From: Nocardioides psychrotolerans
Lineage (GTDB): Bacteria > Actinomycetota > Actinomycetes > Propionibacteriales > Nocardioidaceae
Length of the DNA: 64,000 nt
Direction of reading: 5' to 3'
NCBI RefSeq assembly: GCF_900113685.1
Contig: NZ_FOQG01000003.1
Span: forward strand, 186,001-250,000
Notes under the pieces: model-generated
Told to the model about the DNA's origin: nothing
The model's database searches: none
What the model saw: the letters and a program-made list of their open reading frames with translations, nothing else
Shown here: positions 17,168 through 26,695 of the stretch, piece after piece
Position numbering within the stretch: position 1 is the first letter of the stretch
Layout of the letters: each line of letters starts with the position of its first letter
Translations under genes and position numbers: made by a program

Positions 17168-20100
17168 TAGTGAGCTCCGTTCTGCTCGACGGGGGTTGGC
17201 GCCAGGAAGGTTGGCGCCATGCTCTCCATCTGCTCGATGACGATTCGGATCGCCTCCGGCTGCTTGTCCGGCGGGTACTTGTACTTCACCAAGAGCCGCT
17301 TGATCGACGAGCGCAGCTTTGCGCGAACGTCATCACGGACGGTCCAGTCTGTCTTGATGTCGCGGCGCATCACGCCGAGAAGCTCGCGGGCGATCTGGGC
17401 AAGTACGTCCTCACCTTGAATTTCCACGGCGGACGCGTTGGAAGCGACGGCGTCATAGAACGCGAGCTCGTCGGAATTGAGTGGCGGCGTGAAGTGCGCA
17501 CCGCGGTTTCCCTCGGCCGCGACCTCCCTGGCGAACTCGATCAGCTCGGCGATGACCTCGGCGGAGGTGATCTGCTGGTTGATGTATTTGTTCATCAGCT
17601 CGCGCAGTTTCTCCGAGAAGGCTCGGTTCCGCACCAGATTGTGTCGCGCCGCCTTGGCCGTCTCCTCGGTCAGGAGGGCACGCAACGCCTCGATCGCGAG
17701 GTGCGGGTTCTCGGCCTGCAACGTCTTGGTGGCGAACTCTGGCCCCAAGTCGGAGAGTGACGGCTTGGGCATGCCAGCCGCCTCGTAGATGTCGACCACC
17801 TCCCCCGTCTCGGTGGAGCTCGCGACGAGGCCCGAAAGTAGCCGCTGGATCTCCTCGGGAACCGGTCGACCTTGGGCCTGGCGCTCCTGGGCATCGAACT
17901 TGCCCATCCAGACCCGGACCTCTTCGTAGAACTTCGCGGCGGGGCGAAGGTCGTCGAGTGTCTGCGACCCCGCCGCCAGGGCCCATGCGCGCGCCAACTG
18001 GTTGGCGAGTTTGCGGAACCGGTCGACGAGTGCGGTCTCACCCTCCGCCGGCTGGTTGCCGGGCGTTGCAGGCGAGCGTAGGTAGTTGGTGAGACCGACA
18101 GCAGCCTTGATCCAACTCCGCGCGTCTCCGAGAAGCTGCTGGCGCCAGGGGAATCCGGCGCACAGCTCATCCAGTGAAGTGATGAGCTGGCGAGTGAGAA
18201 CGGCGGCCTCGTCGATGTTGCGCCCCACCGGCTTCTTGGCCTGGTCGGTCTCTGTGTACTCGGCAAGGGCCTTGCTCAGATTCTCGACGAGCGGCGCGTA
18301 CGCGACGAGCAAACCATCGGCCTTGCCGCGGAAGGTCCGGTTCACCCGGGCGAGCGTCTGCATGAGCAGGGCGCCCTTGAGCGGGCGATCGAGATACAGA
18401 GTGTGCAGAGGTGGCGCATCGAAGCCGGTGAGCATCATGTCCTTGACGATGACGATCTGGAGCGGGTCCTCGGCGTCCTTGAGCCGCTTCTGGATGACCT
18501 TGTTGAGCGCCTCCCTGCGGACGTGCTTCGCCACGACACCCGCATCGGACGCCGACCCGGAGTAGACGACCTTGATGACACCCTTGTCGACGGCGTCGTC
18601 GTGCCAGGCCGGACGCAGTTTGATGATCTCCTCGTAGAGGTTGGCGCAAATTTCCCGAGTGGCACCGACGATGAACGCCTTGCCAGGCGACTCAATGAAC
18701 GGTGTCATCGCGACCGACCGCTTGTCCCAGTGGTCGAGGATGTCCTTGGCCAGCGCTTCCAACCGCGCGGGCGCCCCGTACATCGCGTTGATAACCGCGA
18801 CAGACTTCTCGACGCGCTCGCGCTCGACTTCGTCGAGGCCGGTGACCGCTTCGTCGGCGGCAGCATCGAGGTCGTCCTCGGTGACATCACCTGCGAACTT
18901 CACAGCGATGAGCCGAGGCTCGAAGTACACCGGCACCGTGGCGCCGTCCGCCACAGCGCGCGTGAGGTCGTATGTGTCGATGACGGCACCGAAGACTTCC
19001 TGCGTGTCACGCTCCGCCGTAGAAATCGGCGTGCCGGTGAACGCGATGAACGCGGCGTTCGGCAGTGCGTCACGGATGTGGCGAGCGAAGCCGTCGAGAT
19101 CGTCGTAGTGGCTTCGGTGCGCCTCGTCGACGATCACAATCATGTTGCGGCGAACTGTCAGCAAGGGATGATCGAGGCCGCCCTCGCGCTCCCGCTCGGT
19201 CAAGCCGAACTTCTGCAACGTCGTGAAGTAGATGCCGCCCGTCACTCGGTTGGACAACTCCTCGCGCAGCTGCCTGCGCGTGGTGACATTTATCGGACCC
19301 TCCGCCAGCAACTGCGAGCGGTTGAACGCTTCGAAGAGCTGGCTGTCGAGTTCGCTACGGTCCGTGACCACGACGAGGGTCGGGTTCTTCAACTTCGACT
19401 GCTGGGCGACGGCGTGGGCGTACAGCTCCATTGCCATCGACTTGCCGGAACCCTGGGTGTGCCACACGACGCCCGCTTTGCCGTTGGACTCAACGGCGTC
19501 AACCGTGTGGCCGACGGCCTTAGTCACCGCGAAGTACTGGTGTGGCTTGGCAACCCGCTTGGCGTAGCCGTCGGCGCCCTGATCGAAGGCTACGAAGTCC
19601 CGCTGGATCTGGAGGAACCGCTCCTGGTTGCAGACGCCGTTGACGAGGTCCTCGATCTCTAGACGCACCGGTTCCCACTGATCCGGGTCGGCACGGAACG
19701 GCCTGCCCTCGTCGTCGACATTCCACGGCGAGTAGTGGTTGAGCGGCGTGAATGGTGTGCCGTACCGAGCGGTGATCCCGTCGGAGATGATCGAAAGCAC
19801 GGCGAAGCGGAAGGCCATCGGGAACTCGCGGAGGTATGTCGCAAGTTGCGCGTGCGCAGAGGCGATGTCGGCCGACTCCGACCCTGCGCGCTTCAGCTCG
19901 GCTATCACGACCGGGAGGCCGTTGAGGTAGAGCACGATGTCGAAGCGGCGCTCGACTTCAGCGGACCGGATAGTGACCTGGTTGACGGCGAGGAACTCGT
20001 TGTCATCGACGTTGTGGCTGACGAACCGGATGGTCGGGCTCTGCTCGACGCCATCGGAGTCGACGTAGGTGATGCCCCGGTAGCCGTCGACGAGGATCTG

Positions 20101-20361
20101 GTGGAGACGGAAGTTCTCGGCCAGGGGATCTTGAGACTTGGGTGCCCGTATCTCGGCCAGGGCCTGGACGAGGTACTCACCTGGCACGGTCGGGTTGAGC
20201 TTGCGCAGGGCGATCAGGGTTCGACTCGGCAAGACGATGTCGTTCCACGACTCACGGCCGCCCTCAACACCGGGGGCAACGTCCTTGCCGGGCGTCGGAA
20301 TCCATCCGTGAAATGAGAGTGCGTCGAGCATCTGCTCTTCCCACTCGGCTTCGCTGACCAC
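17167..20361 (-). CDS. hsdR: type I restriction enzyme, R (endonuclease/translocase) subunit
   Basis: A 1064-residue HsdR, full length. The N-terminal PD-(D/E)xK nuclease shows Asp141 in RRFDIVLYLNG and Glu155-x-Lys157 in VIAELKRAG. The SF2 motor has Walker A TQGSGKS (302-308), DEAH (412-415) and the later FTGTPIS and ARVNRTFRGK motifs. It cuts unmodified DNA after ATP-driven translocation, in complex with HsdM and HsdS. The GTG start overlaps the hsdS stop by one base (TAGTG). Confidence 0.96.
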   Translation of the reverse strand: MVSEAEWEEQMLDALSFHGWIPTPGKDVAPGVEGGRESWNDIVLPSRTLIALRKLNPTVPGEYLVQALAEIRAPKSQDPLAENFRLHQILVDGYRGITYVDSDGVEQSPTIRFVSHNVDDNEFLAVNQVTIRSAEVERRFDIVLYLNGLPVVIAELKRAGSESADIASAHAQLATYLREFPMAFRFAVLSIISDGITARYGTPFTPLNHYSPWNVDDEGRPFRADPDQWEPVRLEIEDLVNGVCNQERFLQIQRDFVAFDQGADGYAKRVAKPHQYFAVTKAVGHTVDAVESNGKAGVVWHTQGSGKSMAMELYAHAVAQQSKLKNPTLVVVTDRSELDSQLFEAFNRSQLLAEGPINVTTRRQLREELSNRVTGGIYFTTLQKFGLTEREREGGLDHPLLTVRRNMIVIVDEAHRSHYDDLDGFARHIRDALPNAAFIAFTGTPISTAERDTQEVFGAVIDTYDLTRAVADGATVPVYFEPRLIAVKFAGDVTEDDLDAAADEAVTGLDEVERERVEKSVAVINAMYGAPARLEALAKDILDHWDKRSVAMTPFIESPGKAFIVGATREICANLYEEIIKLRPAWHDDAVDKGVIKVVYSGSASDAGVVAKHVRREALNKVIQKRLKDAEDPLQIVIVKDMMLTGFDAPPLHTLYLDRPLKGALLMQTLARVNRTFRGKADGLLVAYAPLVENLSKALAEYTETDQAKKPVGRNIDEAAVLTRQLITSLDELCAGFPWRQQLLGDARSWIKAAVGLTNYLRSPATPGNQPAEGETALVDRFRKLANQLARAWALAAGSQTLDDLRPAAKFYEEVRVWMGKFDAQERQAQGRPVPEEIQRLLSGLVASSTETGEVVDIYEAAGMPKPSLSDLGPEFATKTLQAENPHLAIEALRALLTEETAKAARHNLVRNRAFSEKLRELMNKYINQQITSAEVIAELIEFAREVAAEGNRGAHFTPPLNSDELAFYDAVASNASAVEIQGEDVLAQIARELLGVMRRDIKTDWTVRDDVRAKLRSSIKRLLVKYKYPPDKQPEAIRIVIEQMESMAPTFLAPTPVEQNGAH

Positions 20362-21560
20362 TAGAGCGCTCCTTCAAGAGAGTTCACAGCATCTCTGACG
20401 CGGACGTTCGACGACATCAGCAACGGCAGGACCTCGTCCCGGGTTGCCGCGAGCCTCTCGGACTCCGCCGTGATCGTTGCGGCTGCCGCATGCGTTGTCC
20501 CGACAAGGTCGCCGAACGAGTCCATCCGTTCCTGACTCGTGAGGCGGACCTTCAAATCCTTGAAGCGGCCGCGCGGAAGCTCCGGGAACGTTGCGCCATT
20601 TGCGAAACTTAAGAATTCCTGCACGCGGCTCTTCATCTCATGAAAGAGCCACCACTGATGACGAGCCTCCTTTGCGTTCACAACGATGAAGCCTTGGTTG
20701 ACTGCGGTTGGCACCTGGGCGATGGCGAAAGCGCCAATGGTCGCCCGTGAGGTCATAAGGATTGACCCGGCCGGGTACAGGGCAGACGCACAGGCGCTAA
20801 AGCCTTCGCCCGTGATCATCCGGGAGGTCCGCTTCAGATAGGGGGCCGCGAGAGCAGTCACATCCGTGGGAGTCGCCCAAGCAATGTCACCACCCCAGTA
20901 CTCCTCGATGTTGGTCCGGGGAGTTCCTCCGCCGCCTACGTCGGCGACATCTTTGAATGTCAGGTGTTCAAAGTTGGCCTTCCGAACAGCACTCGCGAAG
21001 TGGGCGTCGGCGAGGTCCAGAAGGAGTCGGACCGCCTTCGCATTCGCGGCGATCTTGTCGTCGAGCGCTCCCAGCAAGTCAACGAGCACCCGACGAGGCG
21101 TGGTCGGGGCCGGGAACTCAAACGCGAAGAAGTCGTCTCGAGGAAGACCCATGGTGGTCGTTCCCGTGGCATGCGATCGGCAGTACTCCCGGTACTGCTG
21201 CGTTCGGAGGATCCAGTACAGGTACTCGACATCGACCGCGGACGACTTGAGGTCAAGCCGAACGGTGTCTTGTGTCAGCCGGCCTGTGGGGCCGCCCGCA
21301 GGAACCATCGCCACCGCTCCAAGGAGATCCGCCGTCTGAGTGACATCCTTCAGGGATGCGTACAACTGGCCGGGGCGAACCAAGAGCTTCTCTGGAGATT
21401 CCCCCCCGTAAGTTCGAAGCGAGTCGGACCTGAAGCCACCGTGCCGCTGAATGGTTCCTAGGCCCAGAAGCACGGGGCCTGGCTGACCCAGCAGCGCGCT
21501 CTTGTACGTTGTGCCACGTTCGACCGTCACTACGTCGCCGAGTCGAATCGTCTCGGTCAT
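20361..21560 (-). CDS. hsdS: type I restriction-modification specificity subunit
   Basis: A 399-residue HsdS with two target recognition domains (about 1-190 and 195-390), each followed by a helical spacer: GALDDKIAANAKAVRLLLDLA after the first and HAAAATITAESERLAATRDE after the second. The motifs KLLVRPGQLYASLKDV and ALYPAGSILMTSRATIG are typical TRD cores. It sets the recognition sequence for both methylation and cutting. Its ATG overlaps the hsdM stop by 4 nt. Confidence 0.94.
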   Translation of the reverse strand: MTETIRLGDVVTVERGTTYKSALLGQPGPVLLGLGTIQRHGGFRSDSLRTYGGESPEKLLVRPGQLYASLKDVTQTADLLGAVAMVPAGGPTGRLTQDTVRLDLKSSAVDVEYLYWILRTQQYREYCRSHATGTTTMGLPRDDFFAFEFPAPTTPRRVLVDLLGALDDKIAANAKAVRLLLDLADAHFASAVRKANFEHLTFKDVADVGGGGTPRTNIEEYWGGDIAWATPTDVTALAAPYLKRTSRMITGEGFSACASALYPAGSILMTSRATIGAFAIAQVPTAVNQGFIVVNAKEARHQWWLFHEMKSRVQEFLSFANGATFPELPRGRFKDLKVRLTSQERMDSFGDLVGTTHAAAATITAESERLAATRDEVLPLLMSSNVRVRDAVNSLEGAL

Positions 21561-23170
21561 GACAGTCGCTCCAGTTGCTTTCGAACGACAGCCTCGAACC
21601 GCGCGGACTCATCGAAGGCGGCGAGGAGCTCCTTGGTGAGCCGCTCGATTTTGACCTCGATTTCCTCGCCGTCCGCCTCGGACTCGGCTGCCCCGACGTA
21701 CCGGCCCGGTGTCAGCGCATAGTCCGCAGCCTTGATCTCGGCGAGCGTGGCCGACTTGCAGAAGCCGGGAGTGTCGGCGTACTTCCTCGTCGCAGACTTC
21801 GTCCCCCGCCATGCGTGGTAGGTGTCACCGATCCGTTTGATGTCTTCCCGCGACAGGTCGCGCTCGGCACGGTCGACCATGTAGCCAAGATCGCGGGCGT
21901 CGATGAAGAGCACCTGTCCGGAGCGGTCGATCGTTCCCTGCTTGCCCTTGGCCTTGTCCTTGGCGAAGAACCACACGCACACCGGGATCCCGGTGCTGCG
22001 GAAGAGCTGCGTTGGAAGGGCGACCATGCACGAGACCAAGTCGGCCTCAACGATCTGGGCGCGAATGTCGCCCTCGCCGTTGGATCTCGACGACATCGAA
22101 CCATTCGCCATGACCACGCCCGCCTTCCCGCCCGGCGCGAGCTTGGACAGGATGTGCTGGATCCACGCGTAGTTGGCGTTGTTGGCTGGCGGGACGCCGT
22201 ACTTCCAGCGCGGGTCCTCGACGTTGCGCGCCCAGTCCTTGATATTGAAGGGCGGGTTGGCCATCACGAAGTCCATTTGGACGTCAGCGTGCTGATCGCG
22301 GGCGAAGGTGTCGCCCCAGCGGGCACCGAGGCCCTTGTTCTCGATGCCGTGGATGGCGAGGTTCATCTTCGCGAGGCGCCAAGTCTCCTCGATGGACTCC
22401 TGACCGAACACGGCGATGTCCTTGGGGTCGCCTTCGTGCTCGTGGATGAACTTCTCGGTCTGGACGAACATGCCCCCGGATCCGCAGCAGGGATCGTAGA
22501 CGCGACCGTGATTCGGCTCCAGCAGCTCGACGATCACCTTCACCACCGAAGGCGGTGTGAAGAACTCGCCGCCGCGCTTGCCCTCGGCGCGGGCGAAGGC
22601 ACCGACGAAGTACTCGTAGACCTCGCCCATGAGGTCGCGGGCGCGGTGCTCACCCTGTCGGCTGAAGCGCGCATTGTTGAAGAGGTCGACCAGCTCACCA
22701 AGGCGACGCTGGTCGATGTTGTCGCGGTTGTAGATGCGCGGCAGCGTGCCGACCAGGGTCGGGTTGGCCCGCATGACCGCGTCCATCGCCGCGTCAATGA
22801 GCGCGCCGATGGTCTTCGCAGGCTCTTCACCGGCGGCAGGCTTGCCCTTGGCGTTCTCAGACAGGTGGCGCCACTGTGCCTCCGGCGGGACGACGAAAAC
22901 GCCGTAGCCCTGGTACTCCTCCGGGTCGTTGATCAAGTCGGCAATCTGATCGTCGTCATACCCCTCGGCGAGCAGGTCGGAGCGGATCGCCTCACGACGC
23001 TCGTCGTAAGCGTCCGACACGTACTTCAGAAAGACGAGGCCAAGGATGACGTCCTTGTACTGGTTCGCCGACAGCGATCCACGGAGCTTGTCGGCAGCCT
23101 TCCAGAGCGTGTCTTTGAGCTCCTTCATCGTCGATGGGGTTGTGGGTTCGGTCTTCTTGCGCGGTGGCAT
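21557..23170 (-). CDS. hsdM: type I restriction-modification N6-adenine methyltransferase subunit
   Basis: A 537-residue HsdM. The N-terminal helical domain (about 15-150) is followed by the methylase fold with motif I DPCCGSGG (226-233) and catalytic motif IV NPPF (305-308). ATG at 23170 (MPPRKK) was chosen over a longer frame because it lies 1 nt after the upstream stop and follows a GA-rich ribosome binding site. It methylates adenine at the site chosen by HsdS. Confidence 0.95.
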   Translation of the reverse strand: MPPRKKTEPTTPSTMKELKDTLWKAADKLRGSLSANQYKDVILGLVFLKYVSDAYDERREAIRSDLLAEGYDDDQIADLINDPEEYQGYGVFVVPPEAQWRHLSENAKGKPAAGEEPAKTIGALIDAAMDAVMRANPTLVGTLPRIYNRDNIDQRRLGELVDLFNNARFSRQGEHRARDLMGEVYEYFVGAFARAEGKRGGEFFTPPSVVKVIVELLEPNHGRVYDPCCGSGGMFVQTEKFIHEHEGDPKDIAVFGQESIEETWRLAKMNLAIHGIENKGLGARWGDTFARDQHADVQMDFVMANPPFNIKDWARNVEDPRWKYGVPPANNANYAWIQHILSKLAPGGKAGVVMANGSMSSRSNGEGDIRAQIVEADLVSCMVALPTQLFRSTGIPVCVWFFAKDKAKGKQGTIDRSGQVLFIDARDLGYMVDRAERDLSREDIKRIGDTYHAWRGTKSATRKYADTPGFCKSATLAEIKAADYALTPGRYVGAAESEADGEEIEVKIERLTKELLAAFDESARFEAVVRKQLERLS

Positions 23171-23171
23171 G

Positions 23172-25052
23172 TCAGCCCGCCTTTCTCTCGGTGGTTGGTG
23201 AACCGAGCGCGACCGAGCCTTCGGCGACACCCTGGATCAAGTTCGTGATGATGTTGGTTGCGGCTTCCTCGTGACAACGCAGCGCTTCGAGGTGGTCAAG
23301 AACGCCGCCAAGCGCTTGCTCCAGCTGCTGAACTTGGGCTCTCGGTACGTTGGGCACGGACCACGTCTTCCACTCGGAACTGGTGGCCATCTCGTTGATC
23401 GCCGCAGTGAGAGCCCGCGGCCCGATGCCCGCGCGGAGGGGCTCGAGCCGCAGGATGCGGCTCGGATAGGCCACCAGTGATCCGCCCTCCTCATCGACCA
23501 GCGCCCGAGGGGTTGGTGACGCGGCGAACACCACGTCACCCGGTTCCGTATGTGCAGCGTGGGAGTAGTGTTCCGCAGCTACGAAAGGATCAATGAAGGT
23601 TGCGGCAAGGCTGGCGTCCCCTGACAAGACGCGGAGAGACCCGGTCGGGTCGAGATGCTCACCCTTGATTCGGCACCCACTCTGAATTCTCATCAACGGG
23701 CTCCGGCCCTCGACTAGAGAGCCAAGCCTCCGCGCCGCGGTCGCCGGCAAGCCCGTTCCGTCGGCAATCGGCACGTCGAAGCCCGCGATGTTCTCGCGGG
23801 TGACGAGAGATGCAGCGATCAGACGTTCGCGAGACGTCCCCGCCTCGGCCGGTTGATGCTCTGAGGCACCGACGCCAGGTACGACGACCGCGTATGACGT
23901 GTTCGTCCATACGAAGGTCGACTCCACAGAAAGGCCATAGCGGTAAGCGCGTGCCGGGGTCTGCTGGAGCGCGCCCAGCACATCCGAGGCCAACTCAGCA
24001 GGATCAACATCCCGGGCAGAGAGATCTGCAACCACCACACGAGCTGAGGCGGTGCCGCCTTGCAGCACCCAGATTCCGAGGCTCTTCCGGTGGGCCTCCC
24101 TCCACAGCCCTCGGGGCAACTTGAATGCTGCGCTGAGAGCAGGCGTCAGCGGCTCGGCTCCCAAACCTTCGAGTGTCTTTCTGCGGCTGGTGTGGAGGGA
24201 GCCGGCCGGAGGAAGTGCATCGCAGAGCGCCGACGCCGGACCGAGCACGATGGCCACCTGATTCACGTCGAGGTCCACGGCAACGTCATCGGCAAGATCG
24301 AGAGCTTCGGAGTCGCTGAGTCCGACTGCGGAAACGACTCGTACCAAGGCCCCCGCCAGTGTCACCGAAGTGATGCCGTCGAGAGCTAGGTGCCGAAGAG
24401 TTGACCGGTCGGCCGCTCCTCCCGCTTCACGGAATCCCGCGCCAACCCGCCGGTCCCGCGGGTCGAGCCGCAACTCGATCGCCACGTTATCGGGCCCGAG
24501 ATGAGTCCGGCAGGCATCGGCGAGCTCTTGCAACAAGCCAACCATCTCCGGAGTCAGGCCCCGGCTTCCCTGGGCCGCTCGACTCGCGTACAGGCGATCC
24601 AGGGCATCGGCCGGTCCGAACGCAGCCGCAAGCAGCTCATCGACGTACACCGCCAGGCCGTCATCGCCGGCAACGCTGCGGATGTCGCTCAACAGGTACT
24701 GATCGTCGGGGTCCAACTCCTCAGCGAGCGCGACCCGTTGGTCGGGGGTCAGAGGGGCCAGATCCTGCGAAACACCGCCTCGCAGCGCGAGCATGACGAC
24801 CGCATTTTCCAGATCCAGATCGCCGGGGACAGCGACCGAGGGAGCGTCGAGCCGCGCGTCGGCGTTACGACCACGTCCAGTGACATCGAGCCAGTCAAGG
24901 ACCTCACGAAGGTCGAACCGTTCAGCCCCTTGTGTCACCTCGGTCGCGGACGGGAAGGGAGCGGAAGCCGGACGCCGACGCCAGTTGGTGACTGCCTGAC
25001 GCGTTACGTCAGCAATCCGGGCGATCTCGGTCATGGTGACCTGCGATTCCAT
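23172..25052 (-). CDS. HTH protein with methyltransferase-like middle and HsdS-like C-terminal domain
   Basis: A 626-residue protein heading the hsd operon. Residues about 7-53 form a MerR-like HTH (MTEIARIADVTRQAVTNWRRR). The middle resembles N6-adenine methylase C-terminal parts (FKLPRGLWREAHRKSLGIWVL) but no NPPY/F motif and no clear SAM-binding motif I are found. Residues about 450-600 resemble an HsdS TRD (GDVVFAASPTPRALV, GGSLVAYPSRIL, EWKTWSVPNVPR) followed by a helical tail. It may be a control protein for the restriction operon or an additional specificity-like subunit. Function is inferred only. Confidence 0.75.
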   Translation of the reverse strand: MESQVTMTEIARIADVTRQAVTNWRRRPASAPFPSATEVTQGAERFDLREVLDWLDVTGRGRNADARLDAPSVAVPGDLDLENAVVMLALRGGVSQDLAPLTPDQRVALAEELDPDDQYLLSDIRSVAGDDGLAVYVDELLAAAFGPADALDRLYASRAAQGSRGLTPEMVGLLQELADACRTHLGPDNVAIELRLDPRDRRVGAGFREAGGAADRSTLRHLALDGITSVTLAGALVRVVSAVGLSDSEALDLADDVAVDLDVNQVAIVLGPASALCDALPPAGSLHTSRRKTLEGLGAEPLTPALSAAFKLPRGLWREAHRKSLGIWVLQGGTASARVVVADLSARDVDPAELASDVLGALQQTPARAYRYGLSVESTFVWTNTSYAVVVPGVGASEHQPAEAGTSRERLIAASLVTRENIAGFDVPIADGTGLPATAARRLGSLVEGRSPLMRIQSGCRIKGEHLDPTGSLRVLSGDASLAATFIDPFVAAEHYSHAAHTEPGDVVFAASPTPRALVDEEGGSLVAYPSRILRLEPLRAGIGPRALTAAINEMATSSEWKTWSVPNVPRAQVQQLEQALGGVLDHLEALRCHEEAATNIITNLIQGVAEGSVALGSPTTERKAG

Positions 25053-25126
25053 GCTCTGCCTCCTTCCACGTCTCGGCGATCAACTGACAACACAGACGTT
25101 AGCCACATCCGATCCAGTTTGGGTCG

Positions 25127-25161
25127 GGTCACCTGTTTAGTCGGCTAAACAGCCTGTGACC
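25127..25161. promoter_or_regulatory. two-layer palindrome in hsd divergent promoter, candidate operator
   Basis: CTGTTTAG (25133-25140) and CTAAACAG (25145-25152) are a perfect 8-bp dyad around TCGG; outer GGTCAC (25127-25132) and GTGACC (25156-25161) add a second arm, offset by three bases. It sits between the divergent HTH/hsd operon (start 25052) and the gene at 25241, so a regulator bound here could control both. The HTH protein encoded first in the hsd operon is the leading candidate. Confidence 0.55.
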
Positions 25162-25240
25162 GCGTGTCTTCGTCATCAGTCGGTCAACATCGAGGGCATA
25201 GGCCATCGACGGCGGCGGCCCGGACACCTGGAGGTACGAG

Positions 25241-26656
25241 ATGAAGGACAACCTGATCAAAGCGCGGTTCGACCAGGCCGGCACCACGGTGGTCATCGAC
25301 GGGCTGGAGATCGCAGAGACAGACGTCATCGGCGAGGCCCGATACTGGATCACTGGCGAGCGTGGCCAGCGCTGCGATAACCCCGCCGAGCTCGCCGGTG
25401 CCGATCTGACGAAGTTCGCAACCGAGGCCCTGGTACTCGGGGCGAAGGCGCTCTCTCTGACCGCGCAGACGACGGAGACGAGGGCGCTGGAGCGCATGTT
25501 GAAGGATGTCGGGGACAAGACGGCTGAGGCGACTCGGCAGGCAGGCGAGGCGACCGCATTGGCGACCAAGTCCGCCACGGAGACCGTAGCGAACGCGGCT
25601 GCCGACGCCAAGAAGGCGATCACCGACGCTGACGAGGTCACCCGCAAGCACCTCTCCGAGGCGGTGGCGTCGACGAAGAGGGACCTCCTCGCCGAGACTC
25701 GCCGGCTTTTCGGCGGCGACAACCCGGAGCTTCTGGAGCGGCTTCAGCCGGTCTTGGACAAGTTCTCGGCTGCGCTGGAGAAGCAGGTCCAGACGAGCAC
25801 CAGCGAGCTGCTCGCGAAAGCCACGAAGCAGCTCGACCCCAGCGACCCGACCTCGCCGATGGCCAAGCACGCAGCCACGCTCGCCGAGCAGCAGGAGCGG
25901 TTCACGCAACAGATCGAGAAGGGCCAGACCGAGCTGAGCGCCAAGGTCGATGCCCTCAGCACCGCACTGAAGGTCCAGGACGCGAAGACGTCCCTCGCGA
26001 AGGTGACGCCAATCAAGGGCGGCTCCTACGAGGGCCAGCTCCACGCGCTGATGAACGACATCGCCGCTGGCCTCGGCGATGAGTACGAGGACACCACCAC
26101 AAAGACTGGTCTCGTGCCGCGCAGCAAGAAGGGCGACGGCCTGCTCTCGGTGGATGGCCAGGCCGCCCGGGTTGTCATCGAGATGACCGACTCCGCTCGC
26201 GCCAACTGGGGCGACTACCTCGAGGAGGCCGAGCGCAACCGCGGCGCCAGCGCCTCGCTGGGTGTCGTGCGGACGCCGGACCAGAACAGCGGCCACTCGA
26301 TCCGCGTGCTCGGGCAGCGGCGGGTCGTCGTCGCCTTCAACCCGGACGAGGACGACCCAGAGGTGCTCCGCACCGTCACCTTGCTCCTGCGCACCGTGGC
26401 CATCGCCGCGTCCGTCCGCACAGGCGAAGCTGAAATCGACACCGCCGAAGAGAAGATCAACGAGGCGGTGGCCCAGTTGGAGAAGATCGACGCCATCAAG
26501 AAGACCGCTGGGTCGATCCAGAAGGGCGCCGCCAAGATCGAGACCGAGTGCACGTCGATCACGACCAGCATTCGCAGACTCCTCGACCAGGCCCTGGTCT
26601 CCCTCGCAGGCAGCCCGACGGCGAGCGACTCGACCCAGGTCAACGGTGCCGCTTGA
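25241..26656 (+). CDS. coiled-coil protein with restriction-endonuclease-like (DUF2130/RmuC-like) domain
   Basis: A 471-residue soluble protein. Residues about 80-250 are a long Ala/Glu/Lys-rich coiled coil; residues 258-390 resemble the PD-(D/E)xK-like region of DUF2130/RmuC proteins (GGSYEGQLHALMND, KKGDGLL, RVVIEMTDSA, YLEEAERNRGA). In the putative active site Asp299 and Glu314 are present, but the expected Lys of ExK is Thr316, so it may be catalytically inactive. It is divergent to the hsd operon across a shared palindrome. A role accessory to restriction is inferred from context. Confidence 0.7.
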   Translation: MKDNLIKARFDQAGTTVVIDGLEIAETDVIGEARYWITGERGQRCDNPAELAGADLTKFATEALVLGAKALSLTAQTTETRALERMLKDVGDKTAEATRQAGEATALATKSATETVANAAADAKKAITDADEVTRKHLSEAVASTKRDLLAETRRLFGGDNPELLERLQPVLDKFSAALEKQVQTSTSELLAKATKQLDPSDPTSPMAKHAATLAEQQERFTQQIEKGQTELSAKVDALSTALKVQDAKTSLAKVTPIKGGSYEGQLHALMNDIAAGLGDEYEDTTTKTGLVPRSKKGDGLLSVDGQAARVVIEMTDSARANWGDYLEEAERNRGASASLGVVRTPDQNSGHSIRVLGQRRVVVAFNPDEDDPEVLRTVTLLLRTVAIAASVRTGEAEIDTAEEKINEAVAQLEKIDAIKKTAGSIQKGAAKIETECTSITTSIRRLLDQALVSLAGSPTASDSTQVNGAA

Positions 26657-26664
26657 CCGGTGGG

Positions 26665-26690
26665 GGACGGCGCCCAGGTGGCGGCCGTCC
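26665..26690. terminator. hairpin between convergent genes
   Basis: GGACGG at 26665-26670 pairs with CCGTCC at 26685-26690, with further G-C pairs towards the loop. It lies between the convergent genes ending at 26656 and 26696 and can stop transcription from both sides, though there is no T-run. Confidence 0.5.
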
Positions 26691-26695
26691 TCCAA

